In this document: one piece after another, positions 25,080-38,501 of the stretch
Position numbering within the stretch: the first letter of the stretch is position 1
How the letters are laid out: the number at the start of each line of letters is the position of its first letter
Assembly (NCBI GenBank): GCA_016647705.1
Contig: CM028335.1
Span: forward strand, 23,228,905-23,292,904
Reading direction: 5' to 3'
Origin: Eucommia ulmoides
Lineage: Eukaryota; Streptophyta; Magnoliopsida; Garryales; Eucommiaceae
DNA length: 64,000 nucleotides
Position numbers and translations under genes: made by a program
The notes under the pieces: model-generated
What the model was told of the DNA's origin: nothing
What the model saw: the letters and a program-made list of their open reading frames with translations, nothing else
Database searches by the model: none

Positions 25080-26274
25080 ACTTAGTGTCAAGCTATGATC
25101 CTCATGTTTAGCATAAAGTAAGTAAGTTATTAACAGTTATATGGTTGGATTAAATGTTAGTCAGTGTTCAGTTTGAAGCGTTCATGAAAGAATCGTAGAG
25201 ATTCTACACAACTCATGGTGTGATAGATGCTTTGTTTGGATCTTCACATGTTCATAGATTATTTGGGTCCTCACATGTTCTTAACATATTATTGGATGTT
25301 GTTGATGTTCTTGATATGATTTTATGTGATTTAGACATACTTTGATGATTATAACATAAATTAAAAGTTTTTTGGTTGATTATGGGTTGTATGTGTTATA
25401 TATATGAAATTAAAGTATGGATACTATATGATTATGCTATGTACAAGAAAAATATATAAATTTATGACAATATTGAAGGATTTTCAAGAAACATACCTAG
25501 TTTAGAGGAGTGGTCTTTCGTTAAACAAATACATTCTTCTCCATCTTGATCTTTTCAGTTTGTACTCGATCGGTTGCCCTCAACTTCTTGAGTTCTTGCT
25601 CCAAGAACCTCAAGAACTTTCTTTGTAACTGAGTTTTAGTAGAATATTGAGGTGTTATTGAAGACAAATGGTTGGAAACCCTAGGACCCAAGAGCACTGC
25701 CCAGGATTAGAGAGAGAAAGTCTAGGTTCCAACCCCTCAAATTATGAAAACAGACCCATATATATAGGCCAGGGATCCTGCGCATTGGCCCATGTGCAGG
25801 ACAATCTAGGCTCCTCCCTGGGGTCTGTTTGGTTTAGGGGTCATGTTCTCTTGTCTTGATCTTAAATTGTCTTGAATGAATTTGGAAGATTGTGTAAGAT
25901 TCTCAAAGATTTAGTAATGATTACCAAATCTTTGGAAGATTCTAGCAACCATTAGTAATTATTGGAAATAATAAGAAATCATTACACAATCTTTAATGTC
26001 ATTGGTTGGACATGAGTGCATTAATGGTACGAAGTGACACTTCCGGTTCGGTTTAGGGGCTAAGTACCTGTTAGTTTCACTATTTCGGTTTGGTTGTCAT
26101 TAATGTTTCCAAGGTGCATTGAACTTAATCATGATGAGTCATTTTTTATTTAATGTTTGGTGATAACTCATGATGGGATGGGCTTGGATTTGGTTGGATT
26201 TCAATCGAATTGGATTAGTTTGCCTTGTAACCGATAGTTATGTTATATCGAAGATTATTAACCTAGCCACTACT
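25080..26274. other. Unassigned DNA inside the composite
   Basis: No open reading frame with a recognisable domain was seen. A TATATATA stretch (about 25760) occurs near a GC-richer segment, possibly part of another LTR. Confidence 0.4.
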
Positions 26275-26279
26275 GTTGT

Positions 26280-28140
26280 TGTCACGACCCGCCTCGGACA
26301 CCCGTCATCTCAGGGCCGGCGTGACGACAACATGATATCACCTATTACACATATATTACTTCTTATACATCAAAAAGTGCATACATTACTATACAATTGT
26401 ATAATCAAGACATACATAATCTTTGTTTTAACATGGTTTACCTCTGACAACTCAAGTCAAATTATTCCCAGATGACTCCACCTAATGCCAGTAGGGGACC
26501 GTCTCCTAAAAGATTCACCTACGAGTGTACTGCCTTCTTAGTAAAAACCATTTTTTTTACATAACAATAATACATTCTAAATAATACCACATTTAAATGA
26601 ATCAAGCGTAAATATATATTCACCACACAGTTGGTAAAATCTCGAGTATCAAATAAGCAGTGAAAGTAAAGCAGTATAATTAAGTTTCCAAACACCATAA
26701 TCAACAATAAATCACCCAATATAAGTAAAACACCACATCTCACACACATCTCAAACACACCACTCCACCACAACATACACTGACTAGTCGTAGTGATCGT
26801 TTTAACCTCACGATCGGGAGTTGCAACGGTACCGTAACATCCGTAGGAATGCCTTCCTACGAAATATCCACACCCCTTTTTTGGGGAGAAATATAATCCA
26901 CACCCCTTACGGGGAGAAACATCCATATCTCTTGGGAAGAATCCACACCCCTTACGAGGAGAATATAAACCACACCCCTTTCGGGGAGAATTTCCAAAAT
27001 CATATTTTTCACTATTCTTTTCAAAAGTACCACCCATATTCAACAAAAAATATTTTTAATCCTTTTGTTTAGAAACCAACATAATTCCTCGGAAATTCAT
27101 TTTACTAACTCACCCCAAAAACCTGCTTGATCCATATCATTTATGAAATCGTACAGTGTAAGTAAACACATATGTCATCATATATACATAGAAAATAGTT
27201 TGGCAAGAAGACAGTACACTCACCTGATTATCCATTTTCGAAAACTTTAATCGCATATTCCCTACTGGTACTTCGGTGCCTGCGAACCTAATAGTGGCAG
27301 GGCCTAAATTAATATTTTATGTAAAATACCCTAATCATGCAATGCAGGCCCTAAGTTTCGAGTTTTCCTAGATTTCATTGGGGAAAAATATTATTTTATT
27401 CGTTTCGTTACGTTGATATTCACCGCACCAATTTATTTAGATTGGCGATAAATAAAATATTACTACGATTATGAAATTTCTAATACTAACAATTTAGTTT
27501 AACAAAAATAATACCTGATTAAAAATTTTACCTGATTCCGAATCTCCCGCCAGCCGCGAATTGGGTTTTTAGATTCTACTGGGGTGGTTTGCGTATTTTT
27601 TTTCCTTTTTCTTCCTCTTTTTTTTTTTTTTCTTCCTTCTCTGTTTGCATTTACTGTTTCTGCTCTCTCCGCACCGCGTCAATACCGACCGACACTCACT
27701 CCTCTCGTCGATCTTCACCGCCAACAGTCTGAACACACACACGGCACACAACACACACACATACACGACAAACACAACGATACCACCGCCGGATGATCAA
27801 CACCTCTGCATCACCGGAACATCGTCGTCCCTCTCTCTCTATCTCCGTTTTTTGCTTCCACTACCTTTCAACCAACCAACGACGACACCCTCTCACTCAC
27901 ATCATGACGACAACGATCACCGATCACACATACACAAAACCAAAATCGAACCCACCTTCTCTCTCTCTCTAACTCTCCGTTCCGGCAACGACGGCGACCA
28001 CACCCACACCGCAACCATTGAATACATACACTCACACAAACCGACCATCGTCGGACCCATTTGAACGACAACACGGGCACACACACACTGACGAGACCCA
28101 CAAACCCATCGCCGACGCTGCTTTATCTCTCCTTCTTTCT

Positions 28141-28173
<33 letters not shown>

Positions 28174-28540
28174 CTGTTTCTGTTTCGTTTTCTCTATTTC
28201 TGCTTCCCTTCTCTTGCGTGTGTATAATTGTGTATATATATATATATATTGACAAACAAGCCACCGACTTCCTTCTTCCATTTTCTCGATCCTTCGGCTG
28301 AGCTCATGGCACACGCACGATCTGATATATAAATATCTTTGTTTTAATTACACTAACCCCCCCTTCTTTTTAGTTAGGAAATTAGTTAAACCCATTCTCA
28401 ATTTTTAATGTGTATAAAAATTATAATTTGACCCCTAAATTTTGAATCATATGATAGTTGACAAAATCTACCCCCGTTATATCCGAAATATTTTAAAATA
28501 CGACTAAAATTATACGTATATCAAAGATCGAGGTCTTACA
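26280..28540 (-). repeat. 3' LTR of the gypsy element
   Basis: 2,261 bp, a direct copy of 32817-34999 with a few differences per 100 bp by eye, most of them transitions, plus length changes in a poly-T tract (28141-28173) and a short CT-rich block. Confidence 0.9.
26864..26991. repeat. LTR-internal tandem repeat (CCCC...GGGG units)
   Basis: About five units of 20-33 bp related to CCACACCCCTTACGGGGAGA, each able to form a CCCC/GGGG stem. The second LTR holds the same array at 33399-33526. On the minus strand they encode a repeated SPRKGCG(L/F/Y) peptide inside an open frame of about 170 codons. Confidence 0.8.
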
Positions 28541-30449
28541 ATCTTCCCTCCTAAAAGAAATTTCATCCCGAAATTTTTGTCAAGCTTCTAATACACCGAA
28601 GTCGCATCACAATGTTATGTTCGTTTCACGCGAATCTAGAAAAACTATTTCCCTTGAATGGTCTCATACTCACAAATCGCCCAAAGTTTATAACCAATAA
28701 CTTTTTCGTTAAATCATATCCCTCAAATGCAACATTTTCATTTGCAGTGATCAATATTATAACCAACATCCAACAACAAAGTGCATTTAGTCGGTTACAC
28801 TTAATACGGACAACCAACTAGCAAAGAATCTCATGTTTCTAACTGCTTTCACTGCGCTACTCTGATAAAAAAAACGATCAACAACAATATATATGCTTAA
28901 AATATCGCAGTAATCTCAGTTGATTGGGCCTATTTCATTCCGACAATTTTTTTTTTTAATTTATTTATTATTATTTTATTTTATTTTCATAACCAATACT
29001 TATCCATTCAACATTTAAACCAACAATACTCACCACCAAGCGCATAAGCGATCTCATAAGTACAGATAGCCCAAAATCATCAACTTCAAAATCTACCTTA
29101 GAACTTCAATTCTCTTATAAACGTTTTCTAATATTACCGTTAAATTTTCGCAATGTACCTAAATCATATAAATACGTTTTAAATTACGTCCAAAACATAT
29201 CAATGTCCCTCAAAACACATAGATATCATCAAACCACATCACTACGTCTCAAAATACATCAAACGAGTCATCTATTAAGAATTCTTTTCATGTCTCCACA
29301 TTTAATTAAGTCCCTGACAAGGTCACACGCTTCCTTCTGTTTCAATCTACCTAAACATGCTTCCAACATATATCTACGTATAATTATGAATCGAAGGACA
29401 TAGATACGTCCCAACTACAAAAATTCGATACATCACAAAAGTTAATAGTTACTGACTGTAAAATATTATACCTCCATGATAATTCAAATTATTCTATCCT
29501 TATGAAATCTCAAAGATCCCCTACATGCCGACTTCCCCTAAAATTAGTAGTGGATCAATACATCTAATTGAGTTCTTTTTATCAACTCCGTTTCTCAATA
29601 AAAATATAACCATACCGAACCGTCTCCAACACTCGATAATTTCCCATTCCCCCATCTCAGTTTAGTCTATTTGACTGAAGTCATGCATCCTTTTCATACA
29701 ACGCGTATACAATGCCACCTTGCTCACAAAAAAAGTAGCTATTATTGTAAACACATTCCATTAGCGCCACAAAATCCTCCTTGCTACCAGAAAATTCCCA
29801 AAACGCAACTCTCAACATATCCTCCAACATTTGTATCGCACTACTCGATTGAACGCAAATCTACAAATAAAATGAGGCACCAACTTCTTGGCACCTCAAA
29901 GTGATAGGGAAATTCGATTAGAACGTCAAAATAAATATCAGCTCCGGGTACTACTGTTTCTTCTATATAGTTTCTCCAATAAAGAATTTTATTTTTTTTT
30001 ACCTGGAATTAGCTACCCGACTTTTTATATTTACAACATGTCGATTTCTTACGACGGTAATTATTTCATATAAAACTCACATTTTAAGATATCATCATTC
30101 AATACAGCATTTCAAATTTCTCTGCGGACTGTTCATACAACAACGACTTAATTTGTTTTGATCAAAATTATCTTCCATTTATAGTACGGTGGCAACACTT
30201 CCAAATTAACAATTCAATTTATCAAAAATACGGTCAATCTATTTATCCTAGAGCAACTATCAATTATCGAGCGAATAAGTCAACAACCAATTTTTACCAC
30301 ACTGGTATCTTATCCCAATTTTTTTTTCGACACTTACATTGAACTGGTGCCTTATGCAACCGAACAATTCCATCAATATGCACTTGACATACGAATCAAG
30401 ACTTTCCTTTCCATTCTAGAATAGGTAAAGGCTACAATAACCCACCTAG

Positions 30450-31560
30450 ATATTAATGCTCGACCTGAATTTTGCTAACACACAAGACACTTAACAACAA
30501 ATTCTGCGATTTCTCATTCTCCTCCAAACTACCAATAATGCTTACGCAATCTTGATACAGGTCAATACTATCGGGGTGCATTGCATATACTGAACCATGC
30601 ACTTCCTTCGAGGTATCTTTCATCAAATGGGTATCATTAGGAACACACAATCCATTTTTAATCATTAAAACTTTATCCTTTTTTCGGACACAATAGTCAG
30701 TTCTACTACCATTTTCCACTTCGTTTCTAATATTTTCCGTAATGAACATCCAACTTCTACGCTTTTACAACATGGTCGATCAATGTCGGTTTTCAAAAAT
30801 GAAAATCTCAAACAGCGTTGTCATCTGACCAACCGTCCACTAAACTCACAAAGGTCTCTACTCAATACATAAATTAATATGAACAACTTGGATGTGCGCA
30901 ACCAAACTTACCGATTTCCGACTCGAAGTATTTGTTACAACATTGGTCTTTCCCAAATAATAATAGATGGTACGACTGTAGTCTTTGATCAACTTTATTC
31001 AATGTCTCTACCTTAGATTTAGCTCCTTTTTGAATAAACAATTATTTCGAACTCTGGTGGTCGGTGTATATCCCATATGTCTTGTCATGCAGATAATGTC
31101 TCCACAATTTCAAGGCAATCACAATCGTTGCCAACTCCAATTCGTGCATCGGGTAATGACGCTTACATTTATCAGTCTTTTCGATTTTAACTTTTTTGTG
31201 GTTTAATCAGATCAACGAAACGGCTGTAACAAAGAATCCCTGCACCAATCGATAATAGTAACCCGCCAATCCCCAAAAAGTTTTGAACTTCGGTTACACT
31301 TTTCAGTCTTCCCCTTCAAATCACAACTTCGACTTCCTTTGGATTCACCTGAATGCCATCTCCCAAGTCACATGTACCAAATTTACCACTCGATCCAACC
31401 CAACTCTCATTTATTGAATTTGGCATGCAATCGCTTCTCTGGAAATCGTCAGCAACATAGTCTGGAGATGCTTTGCATACTTTCTTCTACTCTCGACCGG
31501 AATGTCAATTTCGCCACGTCACTATCTCTAATCTCCAACTGGTGCTATACTAATCGAAAA
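30450..31560 (-). pseudogene. Gypsy RT-RNase H-integrase remnant
   Basis: Minus-strand reading: RT C-terminal region at about 31500-31215, with an SVTEVQNFLGIGG stretch near 31300. RNase H at about 31162-31010, with HYPMHELELATIVIALKLWR and IYTDHQSSK. Integrase H2C2 region at 30749-30453, with a CVPND...YAMHPDS stretch. Stops and frame changes separate the pieces, and the RT catalytic dipeptide region was not found. Integrase core and chromodomain could not be recognised between 28541 and 30450, where the sequence is badly eroded. Non-functional. Confidence 0.75.
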
Positions 31561-32800
31561 TCTATTTGGGAAAACACCCTGGTTTTTTTTTTTTTTTTTT
31601 TCTGCAGCTAATCGAACAAATCATCAATCCTACATCATGGGTATAATAATTTTACCCGAACACTCTTCCTAATAACACCAAATTTCTATAGAGAGAAACA
31701 TCGGGTCTCTACTATAATCGCCGGTTAACAGATCTTTCAATTTCGACAACTCGGTATATGCCCTATAATGGGGTGGAATTTATATAAGAACAGGTCCTAG
31801 AAGTAACTCGATAGTGTTTACTGGCAACCCTGATAATTCCGTTGGGACATACATCAATACAATCTCTCACTACTGGAGTATCCGCCATCTAAACGTTGTT
31901 TTGATTGGTGCCCATCACCGGCGTAAGGTATCCCTGACATTCTTCCAACAACTTTTGACCTCCCTAACCAAAAATCAAATTAACTGGGGTAATGATTACA
32001 TCTCCCAAAGTACAAACTTTACCACTTCTAAGATTCAGAAGATAACTTATTTTTGAAACAAACTACCAACAACTCCAACGACACGGACTATGGTTATACA
32101 CACTTACATCATCACAAACTTACAATTCCTCGGCTATCTTCTACATATCATTCATTAGTAAGTTTGTTGTATTTACTAGTTTCACAAATTTTTACTCTGC
32201 CTGCGGGCCAATCCTAGAATGTACTACCAAATTAAATCATTTCTAATATTGCCACAGTTTCTCATATCTTTAGTTCCAACTAATTTCAAACTCTCCTTTT
32301 GATATTTTTTTTTTTTTTTTTCCAGATTCCCTTAGTCTTGCCTAAAAGGCAGTTTTATACTCATCTTGGATGTCGTTTCATATTCCAACTTAAGTGTGTT
32401 CTACTATACTATCAATTGTTTTAACCACTATATATTAGGTGTTATCAATAATTGATCCCAACATCTAGTAATACCCATATGATTGTTTATCAGTTATATT
32501 CTAACATTCCCAACTACTCGTATCCCAAAATCATGATCCACCTATTACCACTACCCAGAATACCACACCACCCAAACCACCTACAAAGCAAAATCACAAC
32601 TTTATCGCACCCACTAATTACCAACAAGACAACCAATCATGCACTAACTAATATAATGAAACAACTACCATTTACGTGCCGAACTCACCTATCGACACCC
32701 TATCTTATGTCCCCTACTGACTAAACGACTGGCACGTCTTCTTATCTCATGGTCCTCTACTGACACCACAACTAGCAAGTCTACAGAACTTATAACCTAG

Positions 32801-32812
32801 GCTCTGATACCA
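32801..32812 (-). promoter_or_regulatory. Initiator-Met tRNA PBS
   Basis: TGGTATCAGAGC on the minus strand, four bases inside the LTR border. Exact match to the standard plant retrotransposon iMet PBS core. Confidence 0.9.
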
Positions 32813-32816
32813 AAAT

Positions 32817-34999
32817 TGTCACGACCCGCCCCGGACACCCGTCATCCCAAGGCCGGCGTGACGACAACATGACATCACCTATTACACATATATTACTTCT
32901 TATACATCAAAAAGTGCAGACATTACTATACAATTGTATAATCAAGACATACATAATCTTTGTTTTAACATGGTTCACCTCTGACAGCTCAAGTCAAATT
33001 ATTCCCAGATGACTCCACCTAATGCCAGTAGGGGACCGTCTCCTAAAAGATTCATCTGCGAGTATACTGCCTTCTTAGTAAAAACTATTTTTTTTTACAT
33101 AACAATACATTCTAAATAATACCACATTTAAATGAATCAAGCGTAAATATATATTCACCACACAGTTGGTAAAATCTCGAGTATCAAATAAACAGTGAAA
33201 GTAAAGCAGTATAATTAAGTTTCTAAACACCATAATCAACAATAAATCACCCAATATAAGTAAAACACCATATCTCACACACACCTTAAACACACCACTC
33301 CACCACAACACACACTGGCTAGCCGTAGTGATCGTTTTAACTTCACGATCGGGAGTTGCAACGGTACCGTAACATCCGTAGGAATGCCTTCCTACGAAAT
33401 ATCCACACCCCTTTTTTGGAAAGAAATATAATCCACATCCCTTATGGGGAGAAGCATCCATATCTCTTGGGAAGAATCCACACCCCTTACGAGGAGAATA
33501 TAAACCACACCCCTTTCGGGGAGAATTTTCAAAATCATGTTTTTCACTCTTCTTTTCAAAAGTACCACCCATATTCAACAAAAAATATTTTTAATCCTTC
33601 TGTTTAGAAACCAACATAATTCCCCGGAAATTCATTTTACTAACTCACCCCAAAAACCTGCTTGATCCATATCATTTATGAAATCGTACAGTGTAAGTAA
33701 ACACATATGTCATCATATATATACATAGAAAATAGTTTGGCAAGAAGACAATACACTCACCTGATTATCCGTTTTCGAAAACTTTAACCGCATATTCCCT
33801 ACTAGTACTCCGATGCCTGCGAACCTAATAGTGGCAGGGCCTAAATTAATATTTTATGTAAAATACCCTAATCATGCAATGCAGGCCCTAAGTTCCGAGT
33901 TTTCCTAGATTTCATTGGGGAAAAATATTATTTTATTCGTTTCGTTACTTTGATATTCACCGCACCAATTTATTTAGATTGGCGATAAATAAAATATTAC
34001 TACGATTATGAAATTTTTAATACTAACAATTTAGTTTAACAAAAATAATACCCGATTAAAAATTTTACTTGATTCCGAATCTCCCGCCAGCTGCGAATTG
34101 GATTTTTAGATTCTACTGGGGTGGTTTGCGTATTTTTTTTCCTTTTTCTTCCTTCTCTGTTTGCATTTACTATTTCTGCTCCCTCCCCACCACGTCAACA
34201 CCGACCGAGACTCACTCCTCTCGTCGATCTTCACCGCCAACAGTCCGAACACACACACGGCACACAACACACACACACGGCAAACACAACGATACCACCA
34301 CCGGACGATCAACACCTCCGCATCACCGGACCATCGTCGTCCCTCTCTCTCTATCTCCGTTTTTTGCTTCCGCTAACTTTTAACCAACCAACGACGACAC
34401 CCTCTCACTCACATCATGACGACAACGATCACCGATCACACGTACACAAAACTAAAATCGAACCCACCTTCTCTCTCTCTAACTCTCCGTTCCGGCGACG
34501 ACGGCGACCACACCCATACCGCAACCATTGAATACACACACTCACACAAACCGACCATCGTCGGACCCATTTGAACGACGGCACGGGCACACACACACAC
34601 ACACTGACGAGACCCACAAACCCATTGCCGACGCTGCTTTATCTCTCCTTCTTTCTATTTTTTCCCTTCTCTTGCGTGTGTATAATTGTATATATATATA
34701 TATATATTGACAAACAAGCCACCGATTTCCCTCTTCCATTTTCTCGATCCTTCGGCTGAGCTCACGGCACACGCACGATCTTATATATAAATATCTTTGT
34801 TTTAATTACACTAACCCCCCCTTCTTTTTAGTTAGGAAATTAGTTAAACCCATTCTCAATTTTTAATGTGTATAAAAATTATAATTTGACCCCTAAATTT
34901 TTAAATCATATAATAGTTGACAAAATCTACCCCCGTTATATCCGAAATATTTTAAAATACGACTAAAATTATACGTATATCAAAGATCGGGGTCTTACA
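32817..34999 (-). repeat. 5' LTR of the gypsy element
   Basis: 2,183 bp, adjoining the PBS at 32801-32812 (minus TGGTATCAGAGC). It includes CA/GT-rich and CT-rich blocks and a (TA)n tract near 34690-34707. Confidence 0.9.
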
Positions 35000-35004
35000 G
35001 TTGT

Positions 35005-35297
35005 GATTGGGACTAATGGAGGCAACATACATGTTCCAAGAAATCCACAAAGAAGTATGCGAAAACTACCAATGATGATGCACATTGGCTCATAAGGATG
35101 TTATAATAGGATACTATTGATCGAAAATGAGAAATGACTCACTGAAATACATCAAACGGCATGTTAATTTTAAAAGTTGTTCCAGAGATATCAAGGTACC
35201 GGCTCAACCTCAAACCCCCATACAGAACATGTATGTTTTCTGATTTTTAATTCTTTTTTTAGTTTATTTTATTTTCTTCGTAATTTAAATTCCTGTA

Positions 35298-35347
<50 letters not shown>

Positions 35348-36860
35348 TGTCCGATGACTTGATGAAAAATGTCAGGATAAGGTTCCCTATTCTCGATCTA
35401 AATCTTTGAACGTTTAGACGAGGACACTCGTATATTTTTATTTTTTTTTCTACATTTTTTTATTTTATAATAATAAAAAAGAAAAGCTAAAAAAATAAGT
35501 CGTCCGATGATCCAATCAAAACACCGGCGTGGGTTTCTCGCACTTAAACCTAACTCCGAACGTTAGGTAAAAGATGTTTTATTATTTATTTTGCTGCATT
35601 TTTTTTAATTTTAATTTTTATTTTATTCTTCTTATCAAAACCATAAAAAATCAAAAAAATAAAAAATAAAAAAATTTAGAAAAAAATAAAATATTTTATT
35701 GGTAGGAATTAATTCTTACGAACCTTAAGTTGAATCCGACGATTCAATAAATCGTGGAGAGTTTTTCGCGGCCTCGTTTCCATTCCTTGACCCGAGTGGA
35801 ATTTAGAAACGAATGGTTTTAGGAAATCTCTTCCCTTGGTAGATTTTTCGTGGGATTTCGTTTAAGTTTCGGAAAGATTAATTTCAACTAAATTGTTTCT
35901 GCGAACCTCCCTCGATTCTCATATCCATAAAATTTGAGGAAATTTCAAATTAGGATTTCTTTGAATTAATTGGGCAAACTTAAAATTAATTTTTTTTGCA
36001 TCTATCTAGCATGTTTAGTTCTTGCATTACTTAGAGGGCATGTTTAGTACACTTTCACACTTTTTTTTTCTCCATATAATTTTTTTGATTTCATAAATAC
36101 ATGCTACTTTTTCATATCTAGTCACGACATATTTTTTTATATAATTAAATCATTGTCATATATAATCAGGTTAATTCACATAATATTCACACCAGTTTGC
36201 ATTGACATATTTAAATTAAACCATTTAGTTTTTTTTTGTCACTTTTGCATATAAAATAAAATTCATATAATCTTAGTTTTTGCATTCATATTTTCATATT
36301 TATTCACTTATTTGAGTTCGCCTATTTAAAGTAAAGAAATCTTTAAGAAACATATATAAATACCCCCCCGGGGACCATCTTTGTCGAATTATTAATATTC
36401 GATAAGAGGTTACATCGGGGGAACATTCCCAAAAAATCAAAAAACTTGTCCCACCATATTTTTAAAAAACACCAAAAATATTTTATAAGGAGGAAAAGAT
36501 TTTAAAATAAAATAAAACGTTCGGACTTAAATTAATTGGACTTAATTGGACATAAGGTGTTGTTTTCGGATGGGTGTCTTGGGGTGCCTAACACATTCCC
36601 TGAGCATAACCGACCCCCGAGCTTTTAAATGAATATTTGATTTGATCGTGTTTTTGGAGTCAATTTTTACTTAGGCCTTTTAAATTATTTTTCTAAAAAT
36701 TCGATAACCTAGCACACCATTTAAACCCAATACTAGGTGGCGACTTCTTATTTTTTAAAACAACCTAAGTTTTTTTTTTTTGAAAAAAACTGGCGCTTTA
36801 AAAACCTCTCTCTCTTTAAAATTATTTATTATTTAATATTATTTTCCTTTCGGAAAATCG
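35005..36860 (+). other. Right arm of the composite insertion
   Basis: AT-rich, with a long poly-T (about 35299-35345). A TATATAAATACCCCCCC promoter-like site is near 36352 and a GTCTTGGGGTGCC block at about 36569. It is read as the 3' portion of an LTR. No coding region seen. Confidence 0.5.
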
Positions 36861-38501
36861 GGGTGCGTCACAACCGATTGAAGAGAGATTGGTCGACCTA
36901 GGCCAAAATCTGAACTCTCTGAATCAATCGATCGACAGATCATGAGGGATTTGTCGACCTAAGGCCAATACTTGAACTCTCTAAATCTATAAGTCGACAG
37001 ACCTAAGATAATCGATTGACCGACCATAGCTAAAAATTAGCCTGGGGAGCATCCTGAATCGATCGGTCGACAAACCATAGAGTAGTGGTCGACCGACTAG
37101 AGAGACGTTTTGGCTTGGGCTACAACATGAATCAATCGATCGACCTATGAACTTTGGTCGGTCAACCAATGGTTCAATTTCAGCTTTAGAGAATTTCGTG
37201 GATTTGATAAAAAACTAGCCGTTATTTGTTTACTTGATTGAGAGATATTAGGGATATGAATATTTTAAAGATATGATACTCCCATTTGAATATCCCTATA
37301 GATACGGTTCATATAGTTTAATTATTTCTCAAATTGGTACATTTAATTCTTTTTATCCTATCTATTTGAGATGGAAAAATATTTGAGCGACTAATTTGAA
37401 TGGTTTGAAAGCTATATTTAAGTCAAATATCCCAGAAATGAAAAGTAATGATATATAGGGTCTATATGAGCAATTAAATGTCATGACATGTGGGAACTAG
37501 CCGTTGGAAGGCCTGTTTCAAATCTATTTAAATAAACTTGCATTTTTTAAAGATGAGAGATTATTCCATCACAAACTATTCAATTCCTGAGCTTTCTGAG
37601 AGTTATCATTCTGATATTATATTGAGATATTATCATAAGATCCTTCTTGTGTTGGAATTCTTGAGTTAAAATGCAAATTCATTTGACATCACTGATCTAA
37701 GCTGACTAGCGATCTGATATGCATTCTTTCGGTGTTTTTTTGGTGAGATTGTTCCAAACTTATTTTTTTATTGAGTTAATTATTATTATTACTTGCTTGG
37801 TAATTCGATCTTGTGAAATCATTTTTGAACTTTAAAATACTTGAAAATATTTTGAAACGATTTCTTGTGAAAATTTGATTACATGTTAAATTGTGTGCTA
37901 CCCATCTACATCAAAATCAGATTTGATATTATCACTTTATTTCTATCACTAGTATATATTGGGTTATTAATCGAGTTTAAATTTAATCTGAAGTGGTAGA
38001 AGCTCCGAGTGGGAAAAAAATTATCAATTTTGTAATTGGTGAGTTGTGTGCGGGTTACATATTATTTGGAATATCTAATTAGGGGTAGTTGGGTTTCAGT
38101 CTCTTCAAGTAAAGAGATTGAGGTTTGATGTTTACCTAGAGTATAAAAATATTAGGTTACTCTTTTCCCGTGAAAAAAGATAGGTGCTAATTTTTCCTAA
38201 ATAGAATTAGGTTTTGAGTGAATTTATAAAGGTTCCATCCTTACCTAGAAAAATGATACTTGGAGTATTTTTGTGAGGTTTGATTCTTAGCCTAAGGTAT
38301 AAAATAATTATGTTTGATCCTTAGCCTGTAAAAAGATTAGGTTAGTCTTGAGTCTAGAAAAAAATTAAGGTTAGTCTTGAGCTTGGGAAAAAGATAAGGT
38401 TATTCTTGAGTTTGGGAATAGGAATTGTAAAGGTTGATTCTGAGCCTGTCAGAAGAATCATTATGTAAAGATTTGGTTCCTACCTGTTTAAAGGAATCTT
38501 A

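Larger units (their letters stand above)
26280..34999 (-). mobile_element. Ty3/gypsy LTR retrotransposon, full-length but gag-less and decayed
   Basis: LTRs 26280-28540 and 32817-34999 (TGTCACGACC...GGTCTTACA as read on plus) enclose 4.3 kb. Exact TSDs GTTGT are at 26275-26279 and 35000-35004. On the minus strand the order is 5' LTR, iMet PBS, reverse transcriptase remnant, RNase H, integrase H2C2, 3' LTR. RT-RH-INT order defines Ty3/gypsy. Long LTRs and an iMet PBS fit the Tekay/Del chromovirus type (inference). Only about 1 kb lies between the PBS and the RT, so gag and protease are largely missing. Confidence 0.9.
23791..36870 (+). mobile_element. Composite insertion with TGTAGACAC...TGCGTCA ends
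   Basis: Begins TGTAGACACG and ends GGGGTGCGTCA, with exact TSDs CAACC at 23786-23790 and 36871-36875. Removing it and one TSD joins the flanking LTR sequence smoothly. Contents: LTR-like sequence in the sense direction at both ends (TATA-like TATATAAATA near 36352), an antisense copy of the right end starting at 24218, unassigned DNA to 26274, the complete gypsy element 26280-34999, then 35005-36870. No coding domain of its own was recognised. It is probably one or more LTRs of a single family that inserted into each other. Confidence 0.75.

Noticed and set aside
27569-28314. Several overlapping ORFs rich in His/Thr or Arg/Glu
   Set aside because: They are translations of CA- and CT-rich LTR sequence in all frames; the second LTR repeats them with frame changes.
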